Origin: Candidatus Jordarchaeia archaeon
Lineage (GTDB): Archaea > Asgardarchaeota > Jordiarchaeia > Jordiarchaeales > Jordiarchaeaceae
DNA length: 64,000 bases
Direction: 5' to 3'
Assembly: GCA_018383815.1 (NCBI GenBank)
Contig: JAHAWU010000001.1
Span: 1 to 64,000, forward strand
This document shows positions 44,186-54,327 of this stretch, piece after piece. How positions within the stretch are numbered: position 1 is the first letter of the stretch; every line of letters starts with the position of its first letter. The translations under genes were made by a program, and so were the position numbers. The notes below the pieces were generated by a model, which did no database searches, was not told the origin of the DNA, and saw nothing but the letters and a program-made list of their open reading frames with translations.

Positions 44186-46186
44186 TTAGGTGACTTGCGC
44201 CAAGCTTTCCTGTGGTTTGCCGCTTGTCTGTTCCTCTTTTTTACCATTTTTTCCATTTAGGGGCTGTAGTCCCAGTCTTTGTTCAGCAGCTTGTAGGATA
44301 GCACCCAACATTTCCGAGTAAGACATTCCAGCGATTTTTGCCATTTTTGCCAGGTGTCCATCCCAACACCATCCAGGGTTGGGGTTTACTTCAAGAAGTT
44401 TTGGGTTGCCGTTGGAGTCAAGCCTCCAGTCGAAGCGGCAGTAGTCTCTGCATTCCAGTCTTTGGAACAGTGTGATGCACCATTTTATGATTTTACTTTT
44501 TACGTCTTCTGGTAGTTCTGCGGGTATGGATTTTATGTTCCAGTAGGGAGAATCTGGTAGCCACTTGGCTTCGTATCCACAGATTTTAGGGAGTCCATCT
44601 GGCAGTGAAGAGTAGTCCTCCTCGGTGATGGGCAGCACTGTGTAAGACTCTGGGGGGTTACCAATTATGCCTACACTAAGATCTTTACCTGTCAGAAATT
44701 CTTCGACTAGGATGGGCCTGTTGTATCCGAATTTTTCGCGTATCTCGGAAATTGCATTTATGAGTTCTTCGGGACTGTTTACCACGCATCTCTGTGTGAT
44801 GCCGAAGCTTGAGTCACCAAAGTTTGGCTTTACCAGAGCTGGAAAGACGAAGGTTAAATCGTATATGGAGTCTTCAGGTTTAACGAAGACAGCTTTAGGA
44901 ACTGGAATCCCCATCTCGTTGGCTATACCTCTTACTAGGGACTTGTCGTAACAATGCGCAAGACACTGGGGACCGGAGCCGGTGTAGGGGATGCCTAGCT
45001 CCTCTAGTAAAGCGGGAATGTGTAATTCTTTTCTGGGGTCGTTAAAGAAACCTTCATCGCACAGGTTAAAGACGTAGTCTATCCTGCCTCTCAGTTTCAT
45101 TAGATCTTGGATGAGAGTGTCGTGGTTGTGCAGATATATGAAGTTGTAACCTTTGAGTTCTCTGAGAGCGTCCTTCATCTGGTCTATTGTGTAGATGTCG
45201 TCGTCGTCAAATCTTGCTCCTGGTTTGAGGCGGTCTGGCTTTGAAGGGTCACCGGTTATTACTACTACTTCTCTCAGCTCCTCTTTGGGTCTTCTCTTGA
45301 TGGGTGTCCACTCTTTTCTGACAACACCAGTAATTATAATGCGTCTCTCCATCATACCTAGGTCTTGGTTGCGCTGGGAGGAGGAAGCAATTTCTGTGTG
45401 TATTGTGACATCGCTTAATCCCGCCTGTTGTAGAATGTTGGTTATGCTTTCTCTAGTGTAGAGTCTTTCGGCGTAGAATTGGTCTACTATTGTGCCTTTT
45501 TCTACGTTGTTGATTATTTCGCGGGTTATGAGACGTTGACCGTCGGCAGAAATGGTGCGTTCCCTGCACACGAAGTGTTTTTTGTCTATCCACTCCCATG
45601 AGCGTGGCTGATAGTGTTTCTTCAAGTATTCGCCGTCAGCAACATCTATGAGTAGTTTGCCCCATGGTTTAAGTACTCTGAAGGCCTCTTTAAGCACTCT
45701 AATGTCGTCCTGAACTGTTTCAAAGTAGCCGAAACTGTTCCCTAGAATCATAACCACATCGAAGGTATCTGGCGCATAGGGCAGTTTTCTTGCATCGCCT
45801 TCCCTGAATCGAACGTTTAAGCCTTCCTTTTTAGCTTGCATCTTCGCCTTTTGAATTAGGTAATGGGAGCGGTCCAAGCCTTCAACGTTCTTGAAACCTC
45901 TCCTTGCCAGTTCCAGAGAGTGACGCCCTTGTCCACAGCAGCAGTCCAGAATTCTATCGTCTGGTTGAAGATTCAGAATTGAAGAGAATAGATCCACCTC
46001 TTCTCGGGTGATTTTCTGATCGTCTACCACATCCCCATCAGTTTTTAGATAAAGGGAGTTAAAAATACGACGCCACCAATCAGGAGGAACATACTGCTCC
46101 AGATCATCGATAGGCCCTAGCACTTTTAGTTGAGACTTACCATTTTTCCCCCGCGAAGGGGGTTTATCCCCTGCCTTTTCAGTCAT
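44186..46186 (-). CDS. SAM methyltransferase fused to D-alanine-D-alanine ligase-like ATP-grasp enzyme
   Basis: This 666-residue protein has two domains. Residues about 60-300 form a class I methyltransferase (RILDCCCGQGRHSLELAR, EGLDRS, MILGNSFGYF, LKPWGKLLIDVADGEY). Residues about 310-640 match D-Ala-D-Ala ligase-type ATP-grasp: FNLCDEGFF, IPYTGSGPQCLA, DKSLVRGI, LVKPNFGDSSFGITQ, EEFLTGKDLSVGI, and a final FDWRLDSNGNPKLLEVNPNPGW with the metal-binding Glu/Asn. The ligase joins two amino or carboxylic groups using ATP. Archaea lack peptidoglycan D-Ala-D-Ala, so another dipeptide-like or modified product is likely. The tail is a low-complexity Lys/Gly/Gln stretch. It is a lone gene. Confidence 0.8.
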   Translation of the reverse strand: MTEKAGDKPPSRGKNGKSQLKVLGPIDDLEQYVPPDWWRRIFNSLYLKTDGDVVDDQKITREEVDLFSSILNLQPDDRILDCCCGQGRHSLELARRGFKNVEGLDRSHYLIQKAKMQAKKEGLNVRFREGDARKLPYAPDTFDVVMILGNSFGYFETVQDDIRVLKEAFRVLKPWGKLLIDVADGEYLKKHYQPRSWEWIDKKHFVCRERTISADGQRLITREIINNVEKGTIVDQFYAERLYTRESITNILQQAGLSDVTIHTEIASSSQRNQDLGMMERRIIITGVVRKEWTPIKRRPKEELREVVVITGDPSKPDRLKPGARFDDDDIYTIDQMKDALRELKGYNFIYLHNHDTLIQDLMKLRGRIDYVFNLCDEGFFNDPRKELHIPALLEELGIPYTGSGPQCLAHCYDKSLVRGIANEMGIPVPKAVFVKPEDSIYDLTFVFPALVKPNFGDSSFGITQRCVVNSPEELINAISEIREKFGYNRPILVEEFLTGKDLSVGIIGNPPESYTVLPITEEDYSSLPDGLPKICGYEAKWLPDSPYWNIKSIPAELPEDVKSKIIKWCITLFQRLECRDYCRFDWRLDSNGNPKLLEVNPNPGWCWDGHLAKMAKIAGMSYSEMLGAILQAAEQRLGLQPLNGKNGKKEEQTSGKPQESLAQVT

Positions 46187-46892
46187 GATGTTTTTACGCC
46201 TCTATTATAGATGGCCTACACCTATTTCTTGTTTTGTAATTCACCTTTTTTGATTCTAAATTACACTTGTATTTTTATACTTACGTTTTTAATGATAACG
46301 TTTTAGTATATAAAAATTATCATTCATATCACCCTCACAATTTCGTTAAACATACCAATTTTCTCTTTTTGGCAGAAAAAATCGATTTTAAAACTCCCTT
46401 TTGAAGGCTCAAAATTAAAAAAGGAGCCTTAATAAACCCCCTTTTCTAAACCCCAAAATACAGGGAAAAAAGCGTGTACTCAGATTACCCTGAATCGTCG
46501 CCATCTATATGGAACACGTGTACCATCGCCCAGAAGGCTTGCCAAGCTCTCTGGTTTTTCAGCTGAAAAAAGGTAGCAAAACCCCACACTGGCAAATTGA
46601 TGGCTACGAAAAGCAGAAGAAATCTGCTTTACACCCAAAAAGGGGGGAATGGAGAAGGCCTCGGCAAGCTGATAGAAATCTTTCATCAGGCTGACTCAAA
46701 TTTGGTACGGCAGTGATACAAAATTTGGGCTAACTAAAAGCCTCCCAGAAAGGAAGTTTCAGGAATTGTGGTTAACTGGTTTACTCTTTGTCTGCTGCCC
46801 AAATCCAATGGTAGAAAGATTTTTTTATTCCCACATGTTCCTATTCAATCATAACTGGGGATAAATGCAGATTAAAAAAGGAGGAATTCGTT
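46187..46892. other. Long AT-rich spacer
   Basis: This spacer of about 700 bases is mostly AT-rich. Between 46480 and 46700 it turns GC-richer, with overlapping short open stretches on both strands and no recognisable protein; I take them as chance or relic. GGAGG at 46880-46884 belongs to the small peptide gene. Confidence 0.35.
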
Positions 46893-47024
46893 TTGTGGGA
46901 AGAATTGCCTATTTGTGAAAATTGTGGCAAGTTTATAGATGATTGTGATTGTAAATGTCCATACTGTGGTGAATCTGCAGGTTGCCAATGCTGTGTAGGA
47001 AGAGAAGCTACAACTGGCGGATGA
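46893..47024 (+). CDS. Tiny Cys-rich (zinc-ribbon-like) protein
   Basis: This is a 43-residue peptide. It has nine or so cysteines in CENCGK, CDCKCPYCGES and GCQCCVG. The TTG start has GGAGG at 46880-46884, eight bases upstream, which is a strong ribosome site and argues the frame is real. It ends 36 bases before the oxidoreductase alpha gene in the same direction, so it should be co-transcribed. It may bind zinc or an Fe-S cluster and serve the oxidoreductase, but its family is unknown to me. It is easily missed because it is short. Confidence 0.6.
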   Translation: MWEELPICENCGKFIDDCDCKCPYCGESAGCQCCVGREATTGG

Positions 47025-47060
47025 TACTCAAAACCAAGTAGAATTTGGTGATGACACGAA

Positions 47061-48998
47061 TTGGTGAGAGAAGATTTTGTATGGATGGCTGGCGGGCCTC
47101 AGGGAAGTGGCGTTGATTCGGGCACTAACATATTTGCCCGTGCTTGTTGCTACGGAGGGCTTCACGTATACGGAAAAAGAGAGTACCACTCCAACATTAA
47201 AGGACTGCACAGCTATTTCCAAGTCAGAGTTTCGCCAAAAGAGACTCATGCGGATGTGGATCGTGTTGATTTGCTTGCCGCATTCGACGCAGAAACCGTA
47301 GTGAGACACATATGGGAAGTTTCACCAGGCGGGGGAATAATTGTTAATGTGGAAGCATTGGAAACCAAAATAGATGAAATCAAAACCTTAACCTCGGCCT
47401 TCAAATCCGAATTTCAAAAAATTCTAGAAAGCAAGGGCATCAAGGCAGAGACCTTAGAGGACCTGCTAAAAGCAGCCAAAAAAGAAAATAACGTTAAAGT
47501 TTATGCTATTCCCTATACCGATGTTCTAAGAGAGGTTGCTGAGGAGATTCACGAGGAGAAACTGAGCCGGTTAACACGAATGATAAACGTACTAACCTTG
47601 GGAGTTTCCCTGGCCCTAGTCAACTATGATAGGGAGCCCGTTGAAAGAGCCATCAAAACCATTTTTGGCGAGAAAAGCAAAATTGTTCAAATGAACATTG
47701 TAGCCTTTGATAAATCTTACCAGTATGCGAGGAGAGCCTTTGGGGACAATTTCGGCTACAAACTAGAAACAATTCCCACAAAGGAAAAGAGAATATTTCT
47801 GCAGGGAGCACAAGCCGTAGCCCTGGGAAAACTAGTCGGAGGCTGCAGATTCCAGTCCTACTACCCGATAACCCCCGCAGCTGACGAATGCGAATACCTG
47901 GAAGAAAACGAAATACTAGAGATAATAGGCGATAAGAACCCTGGCTCCATACTGGTGATGCAGACAGAGGATGAAATAGCAGCCATCAACATGGCCATTG
48001 GCGCAGCTCTGACTGGAGCTAGAGCGGCAACTAGCACCTCTGGCCCGGGCTTTTCATTAATGGTGGAAGGTTTGGGATGGGCGGGAAACAATGAAGTGCC
48101 AGTAGTGGTAAACTATTATCAGCGTGGTGCCCCCTCAACCGGCCTGCCCACTCGTCATGGACAGGCTGATCTTAGATTTGCGATGCATGCTTCTCATGGG
48201 GAGTTTCCCAGAATAGTTTTGTGCTCTGGTGACATTCAGGAGTGCTTTTATGATGCGGCGAGAGCCTTCAATTACGCTGAGCGTTACCAGATGCCTGTTA
48301 TCCACCTAATCGACAAAGCTTTGGCTAACAGCAGTAAATCTTACAAAATGTTTGACCTCAACCAGATTAGGATAGAACGCGGCCAACTGCTAAGCGAAAA
48401 GGATGTCGGGGACGAGGAGTATTTGAGATTTAGATTCACGGAGTCCGGCTTGTCTCCCAGAGCGCCTCTGGGTGCGCCCAACATTGTTTTCTGGAATTCG
48501 GGGGACGAGCATGATCCACTTGGACACATAAATGAGGAGTCCACTAATAGAACCTTGATGCTTGAAAAAAGGATGAAGAAACTGGAACTGGCGGATGGGG
48601 AGATACCGGTGGAGGAAAGGGTTAACCTTTTTGGAGACGAGGAGGCTCCCAACACTATTGTGAGTTGGGGGTCACCCAAGGGTGCAGTAATTGAAGCCTT
48701 GGAGAGAATGATTAGAGAGGGCTACAAAATGAACTTCATACAGGTGCGAATGCCCCTACCTCTGCCCAAAGATTACTTAGCTGAGAAACTGGCCAATGCT
48801 AAGAAGAAAATTGTTGTTGAGGGTAACTATATGGCACAGTTAGCGGGAGTAATTCGGGAGCAAACTGGCATAGACATGGACTATTTCGTACTAAAGTGGA
48901 ATGGCCGACCAATATCTTCAGACGAAGTTTATGATGCGCTTAAATTGATTATGGAGGAAAAGGCTCCAAGGAGGCAGGTGTTGAACCGTGGCTCTTAA
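47061..48998 (+). CDS. korA: 2-oxoacid:ferredoxin oxidoreductase, fused gamma-alpha subunit
   Basis: This 645-residue subunit joins the gamma domain (residues 1-210, with [15 protein letters not shown] and the [16 protein letters not shown] region) to the alpha domain (about 250-640). [42 protein letters not shown]-type loops, and a late [17 protein letters not shown] follow. This two-subunit form, as in Sulfolobus, decarboxylates 2-oxoacids to acyl-CoA and reduces ferredoxin. The YPITP motif fits 2-oxoacid enzymes of broad substrate. TTG 47061 or GTG 47064 starts it, and the next gene overlaps by 11 bases. Substrate preference (pyruvate or 2-oxoglutarate) is not resolved by sequence. Confidence 0.88.
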   Translation: MVREDFVWMAGGPQGSGVDSGTNIFARACCYGGLHVYGKREYHSNIKGLHSYFQVRVSPKETHADVDRVDLLAAFDAETVVRHIWEVSPGGGIIVNVEALETKIDEIKTLTSAFKSEFQKILESKGIKAETLEDLLKAAKKENNVKVYAIPYTDVLREVAEEIHEEKLSRLTRMINVLTLGVSLALVNYDREPVERAIKTIFGEKSKIVQMNIVAFDKSYQYARRAFGDNFGYKLETIPTKEKRIFLQGAQAVALGKLVGGCRFQSYYPITPAADECEYLEENEILEIIGDKNPGSILVMQTEDEIAAINMAIGAALTGARAATSTSGPGFSLMVEGLGWAGNNEVPVVVNYYQRGAPSTGLPTRHGQADLRFAMHASHGEFPRIVLCSGDIQECFYDAARAFNYAERYQMPVIHLIDKALANSSKSYKMFDLNQIRIERGQLLSEKDVGDEEYLRFRFTESGLSPRAPLGAPNIVFWNSGDEHDPLGHINEESTNRTLMLEKRMKKLELADGEIPVEERVNLFGDEEAPNTIVSWGSPKGAVIEALERMIREGYKMNFIQVRMPLPLPKDYLAEKLANAKKKIVVEGNYMAQLAGVIREQTGIDMDYFVLKWNGRPISSDEVYDALKLIMEEKAPRRQVLNRGS

Positions 48999-49956
48999 AG
49001 CAGCAGACTATAAAAGCACATACTTTGCAGATTGGTGTCCGGGATGCGGAAACTTCGGCATACTTTCAGCCATGCAAATGGCGCTTGCAGAACTCCAATT
49101 ACCACGCCACAAGACAGCCATATTCACAGGAATAGGATGCAGTGGTAAAATGGCCCAGTGCCTCAACATCAACGGAATTCATGTACTACATGGCAGGGCG
49201 TTGCCCTACGCCATTGGGGCAAAATTAGCTAACCCTGAACTGGAAGTGATTGCGGAGGGCGGGGATGGAGATGGTCTGGGGATAGGAGTAGGACACTTTG
49301 TGAGCGCCGGCAGGAGAAACATAGACATAACATACATTATTCATGACAATGGAGTCTACGGATTAACTAAAGGGCAGGCATCCCCCACCCTTGAACTGGG
49401 ACTGCAAACCAAGTCTTTGCCCAAACCCAATATAAACGCAGCCATTAACGCAATTGCTATAGCTCTAGCGGCGGGTTATACGTTTATCGCCCGGGGATAC
49501 GCCTACGATGTTCGACACCTAAAAGAAATGATAAAAAGGGGAATTCAACATAGAGGATTGGCTCTAATAATTGTTCAACAGCCATGTCCCACATATAACA
49601 ACATCAACACAAAGGAGTGGTATGGAGGAGAAGACCGCATAGATCCCAAAACTGGAAAGCCCACTCCCAGACTGTACAAGCTGGAAGAAACTGGCTACGA
49701 TGGAGTCGTTCACAGCCCGGATGAGGCTTTCGAAAAGCAAATGGCGGCTTTAGCCAAGGCCCAAGAGTGGGGTGACAAAATACCCATAGGAGTATTCTAC
49801 CAGAACGAGTTTGAACCCACCTACCAAGACAGAATATTAAAAAGGATACCAAACTATCTGCAAAGCCCACCAGCCAAACAACCCATATGTGACCAACAAG
49901 GCAAACCAATAACAAACATAACTGCCCTACTTGATAAACTTAAGGTCACCGGTTAA
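48988..49956 (+). CDS. korB: 2-oxoacid:ferredoxin oxidoreductase beta subunit
   Basis: This 322-residue TPP-binding subunit has [14 protein letters not shown] (Fe-S and TPP region near 17), [10 protein letters not shown], the TPP-metal motif [14 protein letters not shown] (near 90), and [15 protein letters not shown]. It pairs with the fused gamma-alpha subunit, whose gene it overlaps by 11 bases (GTG start at 48988). It carries one [4Fe-4S] cluster and gives electrons to ferredoxin; the zinc-ferredoxin gene lies 185 bases downstream in the opposite direction. A C-terminal [10 protein letters not shown] segment is normal for this family. Confidence 0.92.
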   Translation: MALKAADYKSTYFADWCPGCGNFGILSAMQMALAELQLPRHKTAIFTGIGCSGKMAQCLNINGIHVLHGRALPYAIGAKLANPELEVIAEGGDGDGLGIGVGHFVSAGRRNIDITYIIHDNGVYGLTKGQASPTLELGLQTKSLPKPNINAAINAIAIALAAGYTFIARGYAYDVRHLKEMIKRGIQHRGLALIIVQQPCPTYNNINTKEWYGGEDRIDPKTGKPTPRLYKLEETGYDGVVHSPDEAFEKQMAALAKAQEWGDKIPIGVFYQNEFEPTYQDRILKRIPNYLQSPPAKQPICDQQGKPITNITALLDKLKVTG

Positions 49957-50140
49957 AACCCAAGGGAAAATAAGGAACAAAGACTCAAAAAAGAGCCAAA
50001 TTCAAAAGAAATGGGGATTTTTATACTCCCCCAATACATATGGTTGCTAGCCAATCTAGATAGAAGCTCCGAAACGCCTTCATTTTTCTCTTTTTTTGTT
50101 GTCTTTTGATCTTCCACAGGAAAACTTGCTAATCGGTCTG

Positions 50141-50512
<372 letters not shown>

Positions 50513-50602
50513 TTAAAGGGGAGGCAAAAATTGGAGAACTGGATTTAGGATGCAAAATTCACGGTGAATTTTGATAGGGGAAGAAATGAAGGGTATTTTT
50601 GA

Positions 50603-51982
50603 CTATTGCTTTGTTTTCTCCAGGGGGTAGCCAGCCTTCTTCCAAGCCATTACTCCGCCTAGTACACTTGTTACTTTTTCGTAACCGTTCATTTTTAGTA
50701 TGCTGGCTGCAATGCTGGTTTTATATCCTGAGTCGCAGTATACCACTACGTGTTTTTCTTTGGGCACTTCTCCCAGGCGGTTTTTTAGGTCTCCTACCCA
50801 GATGTGGTGGGCGTTTTTCACGTGGCCGTCTTGCTCCCACTTGTTTTCGTCTCTCACATCGAGGATGAAAAGGGACTTGTCTTCAAGGTTCTTTTTAAAT
50901 TCCTGAACAGACCAAGTGTTTACCCTCTCGACCTGTTCGGCTTCTCTATACCAGGCAGAGAACCCTCCGGCTAGGTAGCCTTGGAGGTTGTCGTAACCCA
51001 GGCGAATAAAGTATCTCACGATTTGGTCAAGGGAAGTATTGTCATCAGTGATAACTATAATTGGGTCTTCATAGTTTAGCATCCAACCTATGAATAGAGG
51101 CAGGCCGCTTCTCCATATGTTTATGCTTTGGGGCACATGTCCCCCCGAGAAACCTGTGGGCATCCTGGTGTCCACGATTTGGGCGCCTTTTTCGCGGTAC
51201 TTTTTCAGCTCCGCTACACTTACTGCTTTAAGATGGGGTAAGCGGTGTAGGAGGGGAGGCCCCTTCTTGTTGTACTCTTCCATTTTTCTAAAGTATGGGG
51301 GTCTATCAAGCTTCTCCCCCATTTTGCGGGCAACAAATGCCGCTTTATCTTTTAGTTGTAGTGTCTTATTTGTTCTCTTTTCAAACCCTATTGTGGTGTA
51401 TTCAAGGTCTCCAATTGCTCCTCCGCAAACGGAGCCCTTTCCATGAGCGGGGCAAACAAGGACTCCCTCATCCAATTTTAATAGTTTGCCAAAAAGGCTG
51501 TCATATAAGTTGCTTGCTAACCTTTCCTTTTCCTTTTCTCCGTAGAGGTCTGTTCTTCCCACATCTCCTGCAAATAGGGTGTCACCAGTAAATACCATGT
51601 ACACTTCGTTGGAGGATTCTTTGTCCTTTAGGGTGATTGAGATGCTTTCATCGGTGTGCCCCGGTGTTTCGAGTATTTCTAATTCCAGCATACCTACTTC
51701 GAATTTGTCTCCTTCCCTTACTCCTTGCCCATAGGAGAAATCCAGCCTTGACCCGTGATAAATCTCTGCACCAGTCACGTTTGCCAGTTCTAATGAGCCG
51801 ATGACGTAGTCCTCGTTCCTGTGGGTTTCAAATATGTAAATAATTTTTACTTCGTACCTGTTCGCAAGTTCAAGATAAATGTCTATGTCTCTTCTTGGAT
51901 CAATAACTGCAGCCTGATTTCCAGAGCCCACAAAATAGGAGTTATGTGCTATTATTTCAGACTTCACCTTCTCAAATATCAA
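50603..51982 (-). CDS. MBL-fold hydrolase with two rhodanese domains (persulfide dioxygenase-like)
   Basis: This protein has about 459 residues. A metallo-beta-lactamase domain (1-220) has THRNEDYV in place of the canonical THxHxDH, so metal binding is altered, but GHTDES, FTGDTLF and PAHGKGS are intact. Rhodanese domain one (about 265-355) lacks the active cysteine (TDDNTS). Domain two (365-455) has YCDSGYKTS with the loop cysteine. Such fusions handle glutathione or CoA persulfide and sulfane sulfur in many microbes. TTG 51982 is used because GGAGG sits eight bases upstream; a GTG at 51997 overlaps that site. It is next to a second sulfurtransferase gene. Confidence 0.8.
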   Translation of the reverse strand: MIFEKVKSEIIAHNSYFVGSGNQAAVIDPRRDIDIYLELANRYEVKIIYIFETHRNEDYVIGSLELANVTGAEIYHGSRLDFSYGQGVREGDKFEVGMLELEILETPGHTDESISITLKDKESSNEVYMVFTGDTLFAGDVGRTDLYGEKEKERLASNLYDSLFGKLLKLDEGVLVCPAHGKGSVCGGAIGDLEYTTIGFEKRTNKTLQLKDKAAFVARKMGEKLDRPPYFRKMEEYNKKGPPLLHRLPHLKAVSVAELKKYREKGAQIVDTRMPTGFSGGHVPQSINIWRSGLPLFIGWMLNYEDPIIVITDDNTSLDQIVRYFIRLGYDNLQGYLAGGFSAWYREAEQVERVNTWSVQEFKKNLEDKSLFILDVRDENKWEQDGHVKNAHHIWVGDLKNRLGEVPKEKHVVVYCDSGYKTSIAASILKMNGYEKVTSVLGGVMAWKKAGYPLEKTKQ

Positions 51983-52115
51983 TTCAAAAACCTCCACATA
52001 AACAAATTATTCAAATTTTTAACAAGACTACACTATACATTTCAAGCCATATTTTAGAACTAGAAAAAAGGGATTAAGGCTCACTCAAAAATGGTAGAAA
52101 TAGAGGTACTGAGAT

Positions 52116-52988
52116 TTAGCGTGGGTTTTTTCCCACTACTGTTGGGTTTTCGGGGTAGGCTGTCCACTCTGTGAATGAGCCTTCATATATTTTGACTTTG
52201 GGGAATCCCAGGTAATATTTGAACAGGAGGAACTCATTGGTTGCTTCTCGCCCAGTTCCGCAGGAGCAGATTATGGTTTTGTCAGGCGTAACTTTGCTGG
52301 CATCAAGAATAGCCTGAATCTCTTTATCGGGTTTAAGCAGTCTTTTGTTTTTAGCATCCATGAAGTTTGCCCAAGGTAGGTTTATTGCCCCCGGTATGTG
52401 GCCAGGCTTAATCCAGGGCCCTTGACCCTCGTAAACGGGTGCGGGGCGAGCATCCAAAAGAATCACGTCTTCCCGATCCTTTATTCTCTTGAATTCCTCG
52501 TATTCCACGTAGAATTCTTTGCGAACTTGGGCCTTGAAGTTGGATTCTTCTATTTTGGGAAATTCTTTGGTGAGTTTTTTGCCCTCCTCCTTCCACTTGT
52601 CAATACCTCCATCAAGAATGTAGACATTATTATGTCCAAATCGAATCAAAGTATAGGCTACCATAGTCTGCTCTAAACCATCACCCCAACCCTTAAAGGG
52701 CCCCACACCAGTATAAACTACTACGGGCACATCTGGCTTGAGACCGTTTCTGCGAAAAAGTGCTTGGGCAACCTCTTTGGGAACATATTTTCCAGGAATC
52801 CCCTTATAAGGGACGCGAAATAGTTTCTCGCTCATATAAACTGCTCTGGGTATATGCTCCTGGATGTAGTCGTGGATGTCTGGCTGAGTATCCAATACCA
52901 TTAAATTTTGGTCATCTAGGTGCTCCGCCAACCAATCGGTTGAAACCCATTTCACTATGCCACTTCCATAAGGATATTTCTTAGCCAT
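52116..52988 (-). CDS. Thiosulfate/3-mercaptopyruvate sulfurtransferase
   Basis: This 290-residue protein has two rhodanese domains. The first (about 10-135) has a VYTGVG loop without cysteine, as usual for the inactive half. The second (160-280) has the active loop [10 protein letters not shown] with the catalytic Cys near 240, and [23 protein letters not shown]. It transfers sulfane sulfur from thiosulfate or mercaptopyruvate to a thiol or cyanide. The CGTGR loop is nearer to thiosulfate-type enzymes. The GGAGGCG site lies just before the ATG at 52988. A likely TATA box lies about 50 bases upstream. It belongs to the sulfur group here. Confidence 0.9.
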   Translation of the reverse strand: MAKKYPYGSGIVKWVSTDWLAEHLDDQNLMVLDTQPDIHDYIQEHIPRAVYMSEKLFRVPYKGIPGKYVPKEVAQALFRRNGLKPDVPVVVYTGVGPFKGWGDGLEQTMVAYTLIRFGHNNVYILDGGIDKWKEEGKKLTKEFPKIEESNFKAQVRKEFYVEYEEFKRIKDREDVILLDARPAPVYEGQGPWIKPGHIPGAINLPWANFMDAKNKRLLKPDKEIQAILDASKVTPDKTIICSCGTGREATNEFLLFKYYLGFPKVKIYEGSFTEWTAYPENPTVVGKNPR

Positions 52989-53034
52989 AAAAAAAACGCC
53001 TCCTCATATCACGAATTAAAATTGACCTCCCAAT

Positions 53035-53044
53035 TTATATTTTT
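53035..53044 (-). promoter_or_regulatory. TATA-box candidate for the sulfurtransferase gene
   Basis: Read on the minus strand, AAAAATATAA lies about 47-56 bases before the ATG at 52988. The leader would then be about 20-25 bases and carry GGAGGCG. Found by eye only. Confidence 0.35.
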
Positions 53045-53193
53045 ATTTGAATTATGAATATTAATTAATAGTAGATATCCATTTTAACTTTGCCCTAAAA
53101 TCCTCCACCTGAAGGCTCCATAAAAAAGGGGAAAAAAGGTGGTGCGGAGATTTCGACCAAACTATGACGGTAGATAATTGTAGAGCCTGCCTT

Positions 53194-53739
53194 CTAGAAA
53201 GATTTGAATTTTTCTTTGGGGGAATTGCATATGGGACACTTGTTTGGAGCTTCACCCTCGAGTGTGTAGCCGCACATGGAGCACACGTTTATTGGTCCAA
53301 AGCTTGCATCTTTGCCTTGGTCTACAGATTTTTTTGCCTTCTCATACAAAACAAGATGGGCCTTCTCCGCTGCCAGAGCCCATTCGAAACTTTTCGCTGC
53401 AGCATTTTCGCCTTGGAGATTAGCTACGGCAATATAGGCGGGGTACATCTCGTTGACTTCGAAGGTTTCCCCATCAATGCCCGCTTGAAGATCTTCAGAA
53501 GTGTTTGTGGTTCCAAAGATGGCCCCAGAAAAGGTAACGGCTTCCCCCTTGCTTTTTATAATGCGGTAGTGGTTGCCTGCGTGAACCTTCTCCGCAAAAG
53601 ATGTTGCCTGAAACAATCGGGCAACGTTGGGAAACTTGTTTTTCTCTGCTCTCTCTGAATAAATTAAATATCTCATGTGAGCCTGGCTCTCTCCAGCATA
53701 CGCACTTCTAAGATTTGTTTCAGTCATTTCCTTAACCAT
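53194..53739 (-). CDS. rbr: Rubrerythrin
   Basis: This 181-residue protein has the four-helix di-iron domain, with YAGESQAHMRY (ExxH type), SFAEKVHAGNHY, LQGENAAAKSFEWALAAEKAH, and a C-terminal rubredoxin domain with CSMCGYTLEG and CPICNSP (residues about 153-176). Rubrerythrin reduces hydrogen peroxide using electrons from rubredoxin or NADH donors and protects anaerobes from oxygen. A TATA-like box lies about 45 bases upstream. It is next to the sulfurtransferase genes and joins the redox-defence set. Confidence 0.95.
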   Translation of the reverse strand: MVKEMTETNLRSAYAGESQAHMRYLIYSERAEKNKFPNVARLFQATSFAEKVHAGNHYRIIKSKGEAVTFSGAIFGTTNTSEDLQAGIDGETFEVNEMYPAYIAVANLQGENAAAKSFEWALAAEKAHLVLYEKAKKSVDQGKDASFGPINVCSMCGYTLEGEAPNKCPICNSPKEKFKSF

Positions 53740-54327
53740 ACAATACGCCCTCCGATATTTTAGAAATTTGACAATGTATCATATAAGGGGAGAAATATAT
53801 TCATTTCCTAATGATTCTTGGAAAATAAAACCCCCACGAATTTAGGCAAACACTCTACAAACCTGCTTCCTAGAATTGGTTTGGTAGATGCATCTAACAG
53901 AGGGATTGGGAGAGCTCTAAACGCTAAAAAACCAGATTTTCACTTATTCCATGAGTCCATGTGTTCAGATAGGACTCCTTATGCTGATTTTTGTGGCTTT
54001 CCTGGCCTGGCCACTCGCCTCTATAATCCCTTCCAGCCCCATTTTTATTACATGTTTGTGTTAAAAACTGGGGAAGTTTGCCTCAAGAACCCAGAAGTAA
54101 AAGCAGTTTCGACAAACAGGAGTGCCGTTTGAACATATGGCATGAGTTTAACGCATTGGGAAAAAACCTAAAAATAGCCCTCCTTTTCAGAAAAGGAGTC
54201 TTATTAAGCCAGATCTATTCTCACCAGTCAAAGGCAGACAATTTAGATTTTAATTTCCAATAGAAATTAAAAAAGTTTAAGAGGCAGATTTTCAAACAGG
54301 CTGTTATAAAGGGTAAAATTTTGTGAT
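53740..54327. other. Spacer, no gene supported
   Basis: There are about 590 bases between rubrerythrin and the glycyl radical enzyme. A 104-residue frame at 53818-54132 (+) includes VDASNRGIGRAL, which hints at an SDR start, but the rest has no SDR motifs and no start site. I do not call it. TTATAAA at 54304-54310 is close to the GRE start and could be a TATA box for a near-leaderless transcript. Confidence 0.3.
53781..53787 (-). promoter_or_regulatory. TATA-box candidate for rubrerythrin
   Basis: On the minus strand CTTATAT follows CTCCC, a BRE-like purine/pyrimidine step, about 45 bases before the rubrerythrin ATG. This spacing suits a leader of about 15-20 bases. Found by eye only. Confidence 0.4.

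Noticed and set aside
46480-46686. Open frames on both strands in the spacer upstream of the Cys-rich peptide
   Set aside because: Neither has a start site or a recognisable protein; both are compositional.
53818-54132. A 104-residue frame with a motif like the SDR nucleotide loop (GIGRAL)
   Set aside because: The rest lacks SDR order, catalytic residues and a ribosome site; the match is too short.
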